From positions 1,550,001 through 1,614,000 of the forward strand of contig JAVJRG010000012.1 in assembly GCA_040218535.1 (NCBI GenBank): a stretch of 64,000 nt of DNA. Reading direction: 5' to 3'. Position 1 is the stretch's first letter. Each line of letters starts with the position of its first letter. The translations under genes were made by a program, and so were the position numbers. The notes beneath the pieces were generated by a model. The model saw only the letters and a list, made by a program, of their open reading frames with translations, ran no database searches and was not told where the DNA came from. This DNA is from Lacipirellulaceae bacterium. GTDB taxonomy: Bacteria > Planctomycetota > Planctomycetia > Pirellulales > Lacipirellulaceae. Shown one piece after another: positions 17,314 through 25,718 of the stretch.

Positions 17314-19086
17314 CTAGCGTTTCAGATTCCCAAAGGGTAGCTTCCCGATCTGCGGGAGCGACAACTTTTGCTGACCACCCCCGCCGCCGGTGAGAGCGTT
17401 GAGCCCAGCGAGCAGTTCTTGATTCTTGCCAAGTTTAGCCGTCAATTGTTGCTGAGCTGCTTCCTGTTTCTCGGTGAGCTTGGCCATCTGTTTGTCGATT
17501 TTTTCTCGGACACCTGCCATCAGTTTCTCGGTGCGAGCTTCAAGATAGCCACTCATCGCCGACTTCAGCCCAACTGCCAACTGCGGCCCGAGGTCACTTT
17601 GCAACTTCCAAGCAGGTTTCTCGAGCGTGCCGGAGAGCTCGACCGTTGCTTCGACTTTTTCGAGCGAGTTGAGCGATTCTTGCAGAGCAAGTTGCAACTG
17701 TTGGTCTTTAATCTTGCCCACCGAGGCCCCCAGTTGCACGTCGCTTTGATTCCACAAGATTTGCCCCGAGAGCTGTTCACCCTTGAGGATGACGTTGCCC
17801 TCAAGTTTCGCCGGACCTCCGGCAACGGAAACGGCCAGCTTTTCTGGCCTGCCGAGTGTCCGGCTAGGAATCGCCAGTTGCGGACAGTCGAACGTAAGGG
17901 TGTCGATCGCTTGTACTCCGCGACGATCAACGACGACCTTCATGTTGCAGGCAACGGCACCGCTTCCTGTGAGGTTGAGCTGCATTGGATCCGCAAACAA
18001 TCGTGGATGAGAGCTTGCCCCGGTCAGCGACCCCACGAGCAGCAACGGCTCACCGCCGATCGAGGCCTCGCCTGAGAGGCTGACCTTTTCGATCAGCCAC
18101 TGCGGACGCGGCCGGTCGATATAGGCAACGTCGACTCCGCGGAAGCGTTTGACCTCAGGCTTGTCAGGCGTTAGCTCACGAGCCTTCTTGATCCAATTGA
18201 CGGCAGTGGCCAGGTAACCGCTGCTTTCCTCTTCGAGCAAGTAGCTGCTGAGCTGATCGCCATCGAGGTCGTCAAGCTTTAGCATCTTGCGAATTGTGGC
18301 CTCGTCTTTCTTCCGAGCGGCATCGACGAGTTGCTGATCGGCTTTAATCTGTTGCGGGAGCCCCTGAATCTTCGCCGTCAGGCTCTTCACTTCCTTCTCG
18401 GTCGTGCGAAGGTCGGATTCGAGCTGCTGCAGACGCTCCAGATTTCGCAGCGGGTTCGCCTTCACTTCTTTGAAACCTTTCTCGATCTCTTTGCCGCGAA
18501 CTTGAAGCTCCTTCACGCGGGCTTCGAGCTGCTTATACTCCGCCGGCCAGCGCTCTTCGAGTTCACGTGCCACGCGAGGAGACTCCAACGTCGATTCAAG
18601 GTCGGCTTCCAGCTTCTTGCTGAGATTGTCCACCCAAACGTTGCCGTATTCGCTGGCGGCTGCAAATGCTGGGTCGAGAACCGAGGGTCCTGCTTCCTCT
18701 TCAAGCGTCTCCTCAGGTTCTTCCAAGGCACCCTCGGTTTCGCGGGGCGTGTCAAACTTCAGCCCCGTGATGCTGCCGTCGGTGATAACCAGCCGCTTGT
18801 GAAGCAGCGAAGCCATGTCGATCTCAAAGTTGGCTTCCTCAGCTTCGGCTAGGTTATTGAAAGTTTTGCTTGGATTCGCGCCGGCTAAGCCGCGCAGGGT
18901 TAGGCGGCCTTGGCGGAGTTCGGTCTCTAGCTCAGCGATTTCTACTTTAGCTCCGAGCGCAGACTCGCCGCTGGTGATGATCGCCCAACGCAGTACGCCG
19001 TCCAGACAGAAACGCACCGTGAGTACCACGATCAACAGAATCGCCAGTCGTGGCAACACATACTTCCAACGGAGTATTTTCTTCAT
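17314..19086 (-). CDS. TIGR03545-family envelope protein
   Basis: 590 residues. An N-terminal membrane segment (LPRLAILLIVVLTVRFCLDGVL) is followed by an AsmA-like beta region (SALGAKVEIAELETELRQGRLTLRGL) and a long charged coiled coil (about 150-260). A second beta region follows (FRGVDVAYIDRPRPQWLIEKVSLSGE) and another coiled coil near the end. This order and its pairing with the next gene match TIGR03545, an uncharacterised family that travels with TIGR03546. A periplasmic role is inferred from the topology. The gene starts 69 bp after its partner. Confidence 0.75.
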   Translation of the reverse strand: MKKILRWKYVLPRLAILLIVVLTVRFCLDGVLRWAIITSGESALGAKVEIAELETELRQGRLTLRGLAGANPSKTFNNLAEAEEANFEIDMASLLHKRLVITDGSITGLKFDTPRETEGALEEPEETLEEEAGPSVLDPAFAAASEYGNVWVDNLSKKLEADLESTLESPRVARELEERWPAEYKQLEARVKELQVRGKEIEKGFKEVKANPLRNLERLQQLESDLRTTEKEVKSLTAKIQGLPQQIKADQQLVDAARKKDEATIRKMLKLDDLDGDQLSSYLLEEESSGYLATAVNWIKKARELTPDKPEVKRFRGVDVAYIDRPRPQWLIEKVSLSGEASIGGEPLLLVGSLTGASSHPRLFADPMQLNLTGSGAVACNMKVVVDRRGVQAIDTLTFDCPQLAIPSRTLGRPEKLAVSVAGGPAKLEGNVILKGEQLSGQILWNQSDVQLGASVGKIKDQQLQLALQESLNSLEKVEATVELSGTLEKPAWKLQSDLGPQLAVGLKSAMSGYLEARTEKLMAGVREKIDKQMAKLTEKQEAAQQQLTAKLGKNQELLAGLNALTGGGGGQQKLSLPQIGKLPFGNLKR

Positions 19087-19155
19087 GTCACTTCGCTTCC
19101 AAAGTAGAAACGCAAGAACTGAAAACTGAAAACTGAAAACTTCAAACTGGAAACT

Positions 19156-19668
19156 CTATTGCATCCCCCACGACGCACCGATCTCAGCACCACGCAACCA
19201 GCGAATGATGCGGTAGCCCATCAGCCATCGACTCACCTTCGGTTGGACCTTCTCACCGAGGAACCAGCCCACGCGGTAAGCCGGATACGCTAGATAGATG
19301 CCAATCAATAGCTGACCCATGACCACCGTGTTGTTGAAGCCGATCCACGGACCGAGTGGTTGCTGATAGAGCCACGCAAAGCTACGTCGTAACGGTTCGG
19401 CCAGCAGGACGATTTCACCAATGCGATGCGCTAGCGGATCGCAGAGTGGGGCTAGTAGCGTAAACACACCGACGGCCATCATGCCTGCTGAAAGGTTCAC
19501 CCTTAGCGAACAAAGCAGGACCCCCAGGCTCAAAGCAATCAAGTTGCCCTTTGGCGTAAGCCCAATAATGACACCGAGCACGATCGCCCACGCGACTTGG
19601 CGTGGAGAATCATTCGATGTGAGCGCCTGAGCCAATTGGCGCACCGGTTTGAGGAGGAATCCAAGCAT
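19156..19668 (-). CDS. TIGR03546 / DUF2062-like membrane protein
   Basis: About 170 residues with several hydrophobic helices. The segment SPRQVAWAIVLGVIIGLTPKGN followed by LIALSLGVLLCSLRVNLSAG is the DUF2062-like signature (xGxxxGxxPxGN). The next helix pair surrounds FTLLAPLCDPLAHRIGE. I take the ATG at 19668; a TTG five codons upstream (19683) is possible. It precedes the TIGR03545 gene, its known partner, in the same operon. The function of the pair is unknown. Confidence 0.75.
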   Translation of the reverse strand: MLGFLLKPVRQLAQALTSNDSPRQVAWAIVLGVIIGLTPKGNLIALSLGVLLCSLRVNLSAGMMAVGVFTLLAPLCDPLAHRIGEIVLLAEPLRRSFAWLYQQPLGPWIGFNNTVVMGQLLIGIYLAYPAYRVGWFLGEKVQPKVSRWLMGYRIIRWLRGAEIGASWGMQ

Positions 19669-19819
19669 ATTGCTACGATCCAAATAGACATTTCGAAATG
19701 CAGAGAAAAGTTTGCGGTTGGGAAAAGTATCGGACGCTCAGCCTCCGGGTCTACACCAGAAGCACCTCGGCTGCTAGCAGGCGATGTCCAGTACCTATGT
19801 CGGATGCTAGAATTGGGTA

Positions 19820-22132
19820 ATGACTAATGAGACTGGCGAAAACAGGGAGGAAGAGACTGCTAGCAACCGGCGGCCTCTCATCATTCTTGCGCTGATTGCC
19901 ACAGCAATGCTTGGTTATCTGTTCCTAGATTGGCAAACGGCCCTGCCGCCTGAGGCCGTGAAGCAAGCCACGTTTGTCGGTCGCCAATCCTGCGTGAAGT
20001 GTCATCAAGAAGAAGCGCGGGCTTATCACGGATCGCACCACGACCGGGCCATGGAGCTTGCCAACGAGGAGACGATCCTCGGCGACTTCGACGATGCCGA
20101 ATTCACATGGCTGGGCGTCACGACAAAAATGTTCCGTCGCGACGGCAAGTACTTCATGAATGCTGAAGGCCCTGATGGCGAGATGCACGACTATGAAATC
20201 GAGTGGACCTTCGGCATCGATCCGCTCCAGCAGTATATGACCGAGTTCCCCGATGGCCGTGTGCAAGTTTTGCCAGCAAGTTGGGACGTCCATCGTAAAG
20301 AGTGGTTCGCCGTCACTCCGCCTGACGTACCTGATACACGTATCGAACACGACGATCCGTTGCACTGGACCGGCATCGCGCAGAACTGGAACACCATGTG
20401 CGCTGATTGCCACTCGACGAATCTGCAAAAGAACTACGATCTGGCGACAGATACTTATAGTACGGACTACTCCGAAATCGACGTCAGTTGCGAAGCCTGC
20501 CACGGCCCTGGCAGCGTGCATGTTGAACTAGCTGAATCGAGCAGCGTTTTCTGGGATCGTAGGCACGGTTACGGGCTCTCGAACGAACTGAAGAAGGTCA
20601 GCAACACGAAGCAAGTGGAAACCTGCGCGCCCTGTCATTCTCGTCGAGCGGCTATTCATCCGAACTACCACGCAGGCAAGGATTGGTTCGACCACTATCA
20701 ACCTTCCATGTTGGACGAAGGCCTTTACCACGCCAACGGCCACATCCAGGACGAAGTCTACGTCTATGGATCGTTCATCCAGAGCAAGATGTATCACAAG
20801 GACGTCCGCTGCACGGACTGCCACAATCCGCATTCGTTGGAACTGAAGTACGAGGGCAATCAGCTCTGCAACCAGTGCCACCAGCCAGGCAAGTACGATG
20901 TCCTCTCGCATCATCACCATCCTGAAGGCCCGGCGACTGAGGGGGGCGGAACCCAGTGCATCAGTTGTCACATGTCCGTGCGGACCTACATGAACATCGA
21001 TGACCGGCACGACCATAGTTTCCGCGTGCCGCGACCTGATCTGACGGTGGAACTCGGCACCCCCAACGCGTGCAACGACTGTCACACAAAGCCGGACGAA
21101 GATGCTGCGTGGGCCGCTGATTGGGTAAAGAAATGGTTCGGCGACGAGCGGCCACCACAGATGGCTGGCAATGAACTAGCAAGCCGGGCTATTTATGCGG
21201 GACGTAAGCTGAAGCCTGAGGGAGAAGAACTCCTTCTGGAAGTTGCTGACGACAAGCAAACCTCCGACATTACTCGCGCGACGGCGTTGCAACTCTTGTC
21301 AGGTTATCCCACGGAGAAGAGCCGCGAGGTGCGCAAACAGGCCCTTTACGATCGGAGTGAGCTCATTCGCATTGCCGCGACAAGGGCTACGGATCAAACG
21401 GATCCGCAAACGCTGCTAAACTCTCTCCGGCGTCAGCTTGAAGATCCTGCGAAGTCCGTGCGAATCGAAGCAGCCAATCGACTGGTTGGATTCCTAGGTA
21501 GCCCGGACGATCAGTCCTTGCGTGAGAATCTCGAACAAGCGATTCAAGAGTTTCGCGACAGCCAGAAGTTCAACCTCGATCGTGTTGAAGGGCACCTCAG
21601 TCTCGGTCAGCTTGAAGCTCGATTGGGCAACCTGAAGAAGGCCATCAAACATCTACGCGATGCGGTGCGAGTCGCGCCCTACCGGTCGACTTCGCGTAGC
21701 ATGCTCGTGCAGCTCTTGGAGGCTGCCGACGGAAATGCGGAAGAGATCCGAAGCTTACGCGAGGAAGAAGCTGAACTGCTCTTACGAGACCAGTCACTCT
21801 TGCCTGAGGCAGATCATCCCCACTACCGTCGTGGGATGTTGCTCTATCAGCTTGGCCGGATCGATGAGGCGAGTGAAGAACTCGCCGAAGCCGCAAAGCT
21901 TGGCCCTGACAACTACCAGAATTGGCTCGCCTTGACGCTCTTGTACGAGAAACAAGAGCGGTGGCGAGAAGCGCTGAAGGCACTACAGCAAATGCAGCGA
22001 CTCAGACCGAACTCACCGGACGTGAAAAGCCTCTATATCAAGTTCAGCCAACAGATCGAAGGCATCGAAGAGAGGCAAGGTAGCGGGGAGTCACCCGAGC
22101 CTGATTCTGCAAACGCCAAACCCGCGGGCTGA
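19820..22132 (+). CDS. Membrane-anchored octahaem cytochrome c with HEAT-like and TPR repeats
   Basis: 770 residues. One membrane segment (about 18-36) anchors a periplasmic protein. Eight CxxCH sites are visible in order: CVKCH (58-62), CADCH, CEACH, CAPCH, CTDCH, CNQCH, CISCH and CNDCH. The haem part resembles the cytochrome c554/doubled-CxxCH family. After about residue 440 come alpha-helical repeats, first HEAT-like (TREVRKQALYDRSELIRIAATRA-type units), then at least three TPRs. Such fusions are common in planctomycetes and are presumed to be electron-transfer scaffolds; partner and electron acceptor are unknown. The stop lies inside a dispersed repeat. Confidence 0.88.
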   Translation: MTNETGENREEETASNRRPLIILALIATAMLGYLFLDWQTALPPEAVKQATFVGRQSCVKCHQEEARAYHGSHHDRAMELANEETILGDFDDAEFTWLGVTTKMFRRDGKYFMNAEGPDGEMHDYEIEWTFGIDPLQQYMTEFPDGRVQVLPASWDVHRKEWFAVTPPDVPDTRIEHDDPLHWTGIAQNWNTMCADCHSTNLQKNYDLATDTYSTDYSEIDVSCEACHGPGSVHVELAESSSVFWDRRHGYGLSNELKKVSNTKQVETCAPCHSRRAAIHPNYHAGKDWFDHYQPSMLDEGLYHANGHIQDEVYVYGSFIQSKMYHKDVRCTDCHNPHSLELKYEGNQLCNQCHQPGKYDVLSHHHHPEGPATEGGGTQCISCHMSVRTYMNIDDRHDHSFRVPRPDLTVELGTPNACNDCHTKPDEDAAWAADWVKKWFGDERPPQMAGNELASRAIYAGRKLKPEGEELLLEVADDKQTSDITRATALQLLSGYPTEKSREVRKQALYDRSELIRIAATRATDQTDPQTLLNSLRRQLEDPAKSVRIEAANRLVGFLGSPDDQSLRENLEQAIQEFRDSQKFNLDRVEGHLSLGQLEARLGNLKKAIKHLRDAVRVAPYRSTSRSMLVQLLEAADGNAEEIRSLREEEAELLLRDQSLLPEADHPHYRRGMLLYQLGRIDEASEELAEAAKLGPDNYQNWLALTLLYEKQERWREALKALQQMQRLRPNSPDVKSLYIKFSQQIEGIEERQGSGESPEPDSANAKPAG

Positions 22133-22144
22133 CGCCTCGCGGCT
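22120..22144. repeat. Dispersed 25-bp repeat, copy 2
   Basis: Reverse complement of 17171-17195 with one mismatch. The cytochrome gene's TGA stop (22130-22132) lies within it, so this copy has been absorbed into a reading frame end. Confidence 0.6.
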
Positions 22145-22238
22145 CGGAAGGATTCAGCACCTGACAAGGCTGTTTCGCTTTCCTTGGCTCCCCTTTGCCC
22201 CCATGAGCAGAGCAGCTAAAATATGGAATTCGCACCTT

Positions 22239-22312
22239 GGCGGTGTAGCTCAGCTGGTTAGAGCAGCGGAATCATAATCCGCGTGTCGGGGGTTCGAGTC
22301 CCTCCACCGCTA
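22239..22312 (+). tRNA. tRNA with anticodon CAT (Met elongator or Ile2)
   Basis: A 74-nt cloverleaf without encoded CCA. The acceptor stem GGCGGTG pairs with CACCGCT (one terminal G-U). The D arm is GCTC-AGCTGGTTA-GAGC. The anticodon stem GCGGA/TCCGC holds the loop ATCATAA, giving CAT. The T arm has TTCGAGT. Its 3' half is the attachment site of a 19-kb island and is duplicated at 41268-41334. Met versus lysidine-modified Ile2 identity cannot be fixed by eye. Confidence 0.95.
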
Positions 22313-23721
22313 CTTGTGTCTGTGGACGCATCTTCTCGCATATCATCGCGTAACGTCGCACTGTGACTAGGTTTGTGCGAACTCTCTGACGCTATCTTCT
22401 GATCGTTTTCGTCGCATCGTTTCGCACTGCTTCGCACGCTAACGCGTCCTAACTGCTGCGCCATGTGCTGCGCCTCTTCTTCATCTCCGACGCGCAGATC
22501 GTCGGTACCCGTCGCTTGAAGTTGAGTAGGCGACACAGGATTGAAGATCTCTCCAAGGCGAGAGACGGCTTCCGCTTCCTGCCCAGGGAAGAGGTGTCCG
22601 TAGGTGTCCATCGTCAAAGTAATGGTCGAATGCCGCATCACGGTTTGCACCGTTTTGATGTGAACGCCCTGCATGGCCAGCCAGGCACCACAAGTATGTC
22701 GAAGACAGTGAAAGTCGAAAGTTTGACCGTCGCTGTTCTCTGCCGCTAAGAAGTCGCTCTGCTCTCGCTTCAGCCTTTCGTTAGGGTCCTTACTCACCGC
22801 CTTGATCCATTGCTTTCTTGCAGCTACAAGGTCTTCCCTGAGCATGCGTGCTAGGTAAGTCTCATGCGGGAATGAAAAGACAGGTGCCTTAAGAGTCTTC
22901 GTTGCGATTAGGTCCTTCAACTCTGCCGCTAATTCGCTCTGAATGTACTGTCTAGCATTCTTGCGATTCTTCGTTGAGCCAGCGACACAGGTGACATAAG
23001 GCTGCTCCAGGTCAAGGAACAGATTGCCACGAGTTAGACTACGCAGCTCATTGGAACGTAAGCCCGTTTGAATCGCCGTACGATAAAGGACCAGTCGTTC
23101 CTTGGCTCTCATTCCATATCGCTCAGGCCCTGCGGCAGTGGCTGTCTCAAGCCAGCCCCACTCCTCAGGCAATAGCATTCGTCGTTCGGTTCTTCGATCC
23201 CCCTTGGGATTGGGCTTCTTCACGGAAAGCAACGGATCGCGTGGGAGCTTGTGATGGGATGCGAGCCACTTAGTGAAGGCAGTAATAGCATTCAGATGAG
23301 CGCCAATTGTCCTCGCCGATCGTGATTTGTCACGGAGATGAGCCGCATAGCGATTGACTCCATCTGCCGTGATGTCTGATGCAACTTCAAATCCAGCAAA
23401 CTCAGCGATCCAGAGGATGAATTTGAGCGTGCTCTCAATATGCTTGTCAGTGCGGTTTGCGGCGCGAAGCTTGTTCTCATAATCCTCTAAATGAGCCTTG
23501 ATGGAACGACTTGCCTGCTGGCTGATTTCATCCAGTGCCGAGTCGACAACACCTTCGCGACGCAAAGCCACCTCTGCCTCCAGCTTCCTCGCGATCCGCT
23601 CAGCAACCGCCTTGTCGGTAGTCCGAGTCGATTTGCTCCGGCGTTTCCCGGTGTGGTCGTACCATTGCACGTGGTAGGGTCCCTTGGCTTTGGGGCCGCC
23701 ACGCTTAAAAACTGTTGCCAT
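22258..23721 (-). CDS. Tyrosine recombinase/integrase whose end lies in the tRNA
   Basis: 487 residues. An Arm/SAM-like N-terminal DNA-binding domain (to about 165) precedes the catalytic domain with R222, H338, R341, H364 and Y374 (TGLRSNEL, HCLRHT, MDTYGHLFPG). A roughly 105-residue hydrophilic tail follows. The last 23 codons lie in the attachment repeat, where tRNA antisense encodes SGGGTRTPDTRIMIPLL; the TAA stop is in the D arm of the tRNA. The frame would continue into 41091-41279 if the island were circular (see findings). It directs site-specific integration and excision. An HTH gene ends 3 bp upstream. Confidence 0.95.
   Translation of the reverse strand: MATVFKRGGPKAKGPYHVQWYDHTGKRRSKSTRTTDKAVAERIARKLEAEVALRREGVVDSALDEISQQASRSIKAHLEDYENKLRAANRTDKHIESTLKFILWIAEFAGFEVASDITADGVNRYAAHLRDKSRSARTIGAHLNAITAFTKWLASHHKLPRDPLLSVKKPNPKGDRRTERRMLLPEEWGWLETATAAGPERYGMRAKERLVLYRTAIQTGLRSNELRSLTRGNLFLDLEQPYVTCVAGSTKNRKNARQYIQSELAAELKDLIATKTLKAPVFSFPHETYLARMLREDLVAARKQWIKAVSKDPNERLKREQSDFLAAENSDGQTFDFHCLRHTCGAWLAMQGVHIKTVQTVMRHSTITLTMDTYGHLFPGQEAEAVSRLGEIFNPVSPTQLQATGTDDLRVGDEEEAQHMAQQLGRVSVRSSAKRCDENDQKIASESSHKPSHSATLRDDMREDASTDTSSGGGTRTPDTRIMIPLL
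22264..22330. repeat. attL: 67-bp direct repeat at the tRNA 3' end
   Basis: Identical to 41268-41334 except for one base (T at 22317, C at 41321). It covers the anticodon arm, T arm, acceptor 3' strand and 18 bp beyond the tRNA. Flanking bases differ on both sides (G/T at 22263/41267 and T/A at 22331/41335), which fixes the limits. The repeat is the expected product of tyrosine-recombinase integration into a tRNA. Confidence 0.95.
22451..22473. repeat. 23-bp exact repeat, left copy (possible recombinase arm site)
   Basis: Exactly the same 23 bases occur at 41202-41224 in the same orientation. The left copy lies inside the integrase gene, where it encodes AQHMAQQ. In a circular form the two copies would flank the 67-bp core, the arrangement of arm-type recombinase sites. 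Function is inferred. Confidence 0.5.
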
Positions 23722-23724
23722 GTT

Positions 23725-23943
23725 CTACCTTTCCTTCTTGCTTCGCAGCTCTAATTGAAAGTATTTGGCCAGCTTATCAGCCATATCAAGGCGCAAGCTC
23801 CCTTCACCTCTCGCAAATCTCATCAACGACTGTCGCTTCACTCCGGTCTCACGTTCTAATTCCTTGAACGATGCTGGGGAGTCATTGATTTTCCTGCGTA
23901 GGACATCGCTCAGTGTGTCGAAGGATCGTTGATTCTTAGGCAT
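23725..23943 (-). CDS. Small HTH regulator, likely for integrase/excision
   Basis: With the ATG at 23943 the protein has 72 residues (MPKNQRSFDTLSDVLRRKI...). An XRE-like helix-turn-helix is formed by SFKELERETGVKRQSLMRFARG and a following LRLDMADKLAKYFQLEL helix pair. It ends 3 bp before the integrase start, so it is surely co-transcribed. Control of integrase expression or directionality is the likely role. A slightly longer form from an upstream in-frame codon would overlap the previous gene. A TTGACA box lies just upstream on the minus strand (near 23979). Confidence 0.75.
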   Translation of the reverse strand: MPKNQRSFDTLSDVLRRKINDSPASFKELERETGVKRQSLMRFARGEGSLRLDMADKLAKYFQLELRSKKER

Positions 23944-23965
23944 GCAATAGTTTTTACATGCCATG

Positions 23966-24205
23966 CTAGTCAATGTCAAATCGTATTAGTTCCTTGTCAT
24001 CATTTGGGCGGTATCCAATGAATGCTCCACATCGACGACATGTGGTTCGGATCCAGCCTGGGCGTTCGGGAGCAGGCTCATCTTTCCAGTGAGAGCTGTC
24101 GACATGAGACGGGCACCGAGTTTGGTTTTTTACGACGGTAGGATTTGGAGGTTTTTGGTTCCAAGCCGCTTGCAACTCAGCAAGTACATTAGGAGGAGTA
24201 TACAT
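23966..24205 (-). CDS. Small putative zinc-binding protein, 79 aa
   Basis: I do not know a named family. The peptide holds CPSHVDSSHW and CRRCGAFIGYRP, giving two Cys/His clusters that could bind one zinc ion, with PERPGWIRTTCRRCG between them. The start ATG at 24205 follows an AGGAGGAG-free but purine-poor region on the minus strand, so the start is less certain. It is the first gene behind the repeat-rich spacer 24206-24363 and probably opens the operon leading to the integrase. Confidence 0.65.
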   Translation of the reverse strand: MYTPPNVLAELQAAWNQKPPNPTVVKNQTRCPSHVDSSHWKDEPAPERPGWIRTTCRRCGAFIGYRPNDDKELIRFDID

Positions 24206-24229
24206 ACCAGTAACATGTTTCTTGTTTAG

Positions 24230-24267
24230 GGATCCGCTGTCCGCGTAGCGGACGCAAAAGCGGATCC
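24230..24267. repeat. Nested hairpin upstream of the regulator-integrase operon
   Basis: Outer arms GGATCCGCT (24230-24238) and AGCGGATCC (24259-24267) are perfect complements. Inside them GTCCGC (24239-24244) pairs with GCGGAC (24248-24253). The structure could be a cruciform, a terminator for the replication operon, or part of an origin. No T tract follows on either strand. Confidence 0.6.
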
Positions 24268-24288
24268 TTATGGTCCCTTATGGGAAAT

Positions 24289-24359
24289 AGGAACTAATAG
24301 GTTCCTCAGTAAACGCACCGTAAGTTCCGCAGTGCTTACGAACACATTGGTTCCGCAGT
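24289..24359. repeat. Iteron-like direct repeats and palindrome
   Basis: The decamer GTTCC(G/T)CAGT occurs three times, at 24301-24310, 24324-24333 and 24350-24359, spaced 23 and 26 bp. The first copy also forms a palindrome with AGGAAC (24289-24294). Spacing near two helical turns next to replication genes recalls plasmid iterons or operator arrays. The role is inferred. Confidence 0.55.
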
Positions 24360-24363
24360 CAAC

Positions 24364-24765
24364 TTATGTGTCGGGTAATGGCAGAACGCTATAGCGGGAC
24401 GATCCCCGGTTCAAGCCGCCTTGATAGACCACCCTCAACAAGCCTCGTTTCTCTAGGCGTTTAATCGCCTTGGCAGCGCCGCGTACCGAGAGGCCGCCAC
24501 GTCGGGCAATATCAGCTTGTGAAGTGCGAGCCGTACCGTTGCGAGTATCGCGGTAGAGAATCATCCACACAGCAATATCACCCCGGCAGAGCGTCGCTAG
24601 CGTTTCGTCGATGAACTGATTGAGCGTAGCGAAACGGTTGGCGGCTCGCTTGCGGGTTGTCTTAGGCTTGATCTCTGGTTCCCGGCAACTTGTTAGGTTG
24701 CGTGTGTCGGTCGATTCCAAGGGGGGCAGCACTTCGCAGCCGTCGAGTTTAGGGGCTTCGCTCAT
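24364..24765 (-). CDS. Winged-helix DNA-binding protein of the replication cassette
   Basis: 133 residues. A basic, disordered-looking N-terminus leads to a winged helix: WMILYRDTRNGTARTSQADIARR, then GLSVRGAAKAIKRLEKRGLLRVVYQGG, a MarR/HTH_36-like pattern with a wing. Its start overlaps the stop of the upstream ATPase gene by 4 nt. Its stop sits beside the iteron-like repeats. It may bind them as an initiator or as a repressor. No nuclease or ATPase motif is present. Confidence 0.7.
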   Translation of the reverse strand: MSEAPKLDGCEVLPPLESTDTRNLTSCREPEIKPKTTRKRAANRFATLNQFIDETLATLCRGDIAVWMILYRDTRNGTARTSQADIARRGGLSVRGAAKAIKRLEKRGLLRVVYQGGLNRGSSRYSVLPLPDT

Positions 24766-25718
24766 TGCTCGACCCCACTGTTATCGCCGTCGCTGGCCGC
24801 TTCGGTCTGATTCCAGAGATTCGCCAGCGCCGCTGTCAACTTACCGTCGGGCTTGGTTGTTGGCGTTGCGGTTGCGGGCGTGAACGATTGCCGCTGGCGG
24901 TCGAAATGCAACAGCAGGTCGCGGGGCTCGGTGTGGCGTGCTTTTAAGTGCCGCAGGTGAACTGTCTCCGCATCCTTGGCGTCGGGCGTGAGAATGAACG
25001 CATCATCCGCCCCGAACTCCAGCTCGCTACTCTCTCGGAAGCTGGCCAGCGACAACGAATCCCCCGCATAGCTACTGCGGCCTTGCCGATCCTTCTGACG
25101 ACTGACCGCCGCGACGACGATCACGGCCAGCCCCGCGTCGGCAAACTGCCGCAGATAGTTCATCGTGGCATCGACACTGCCGCGGCGGTCGTTGTGCTGC
25201 CCCGGTGGTGTAATGCGTTGGATGTAGTCGAGCGTCAATACGTCCGCCCCGAACGCATCACACGCGGCAGCAATGTTGGCCAGGTCGAACGGCGGACGCA
25301 CGAAACAAAGTCGGTCGGCTATCGCTTCGAGCGTGTTCAACGCTTGGTCGAGCCGATCTGCATGTTGGCCGTCGAGCTTGCGATAGCGAATCGATTCCGC
25401 ATCGATCCCCGAAAGCCTTGCCAGTTGCCGGTCGAGTAGCACGCTAGGCGGCATCTCGATGTTGCACACGCACCAGCGTAATTCGGGATTCAATCGCAGC
25501 CCGTCAATCACGCATTGCATCGTGAACGCGGTTTTCCCTGCCCCCGGTGCTCCGCCGAATAGCGTCACCAGTTTGGGCCCTAGTTCGATGCGAGCCAGTT
25601 CCGCGTCGCCCACTGGATACAGCGTGGGCGGTTGCCCGGTCAGCACGTCGTCACGCCAGGTTGAAAACACGTCGGACGCGCTTTGCCACTTTCCACTGTT
25701 TTGGTCGATGCTGTTCAT
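24762..25718 (-). CDS. DnaB/RepA-like replicative helicase ATPase
   Basis: 318 residues of RecA fold. Walker A is GAPGAGKT (56-63) and Walker B is VLTLDYIQRI near 170. The NIEMPPSVLLDRQLARLSGI segment after strand 2 and a late SSYAGDSLSLASFRESSELEFGAD-type segment are typical of DnaB C-terminal helicases. The DnaB N-terminal domain is missing, as in plasmid RepA-type helicases. It overlaps its neighbours by 4 nt on both sides. It probably unwinds the island after excision. Confidence 0.8.
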   Translation of the reverse strand: MNSIDQNSGKWQSASDVFSTWRDDVLTGQPPTLYPVGDAELARIELGPKLVTLFGGAPGAGKTAFTMQCVIDGLRLNPELRWCVCNIEMPPSVLLDRQLARLSGIDAESIRYRKLDGQHADRLDQALNTLEAIADRLCFVRPPFDLANIAAACDAFGADVLTLDYIQRITPPGQHNDRRGSVDATMNYLRQFADAGLAVIVVAAVSRQKDRQGRSSYAGDSLSLASFRESSELEFGADDAFILTPDAKDAETVHLRHLKARHTEPRDLLLHFDRQRQSFTPATATPTTKPDGKLTAALANLWNQTEAASDGDNSGVEQ

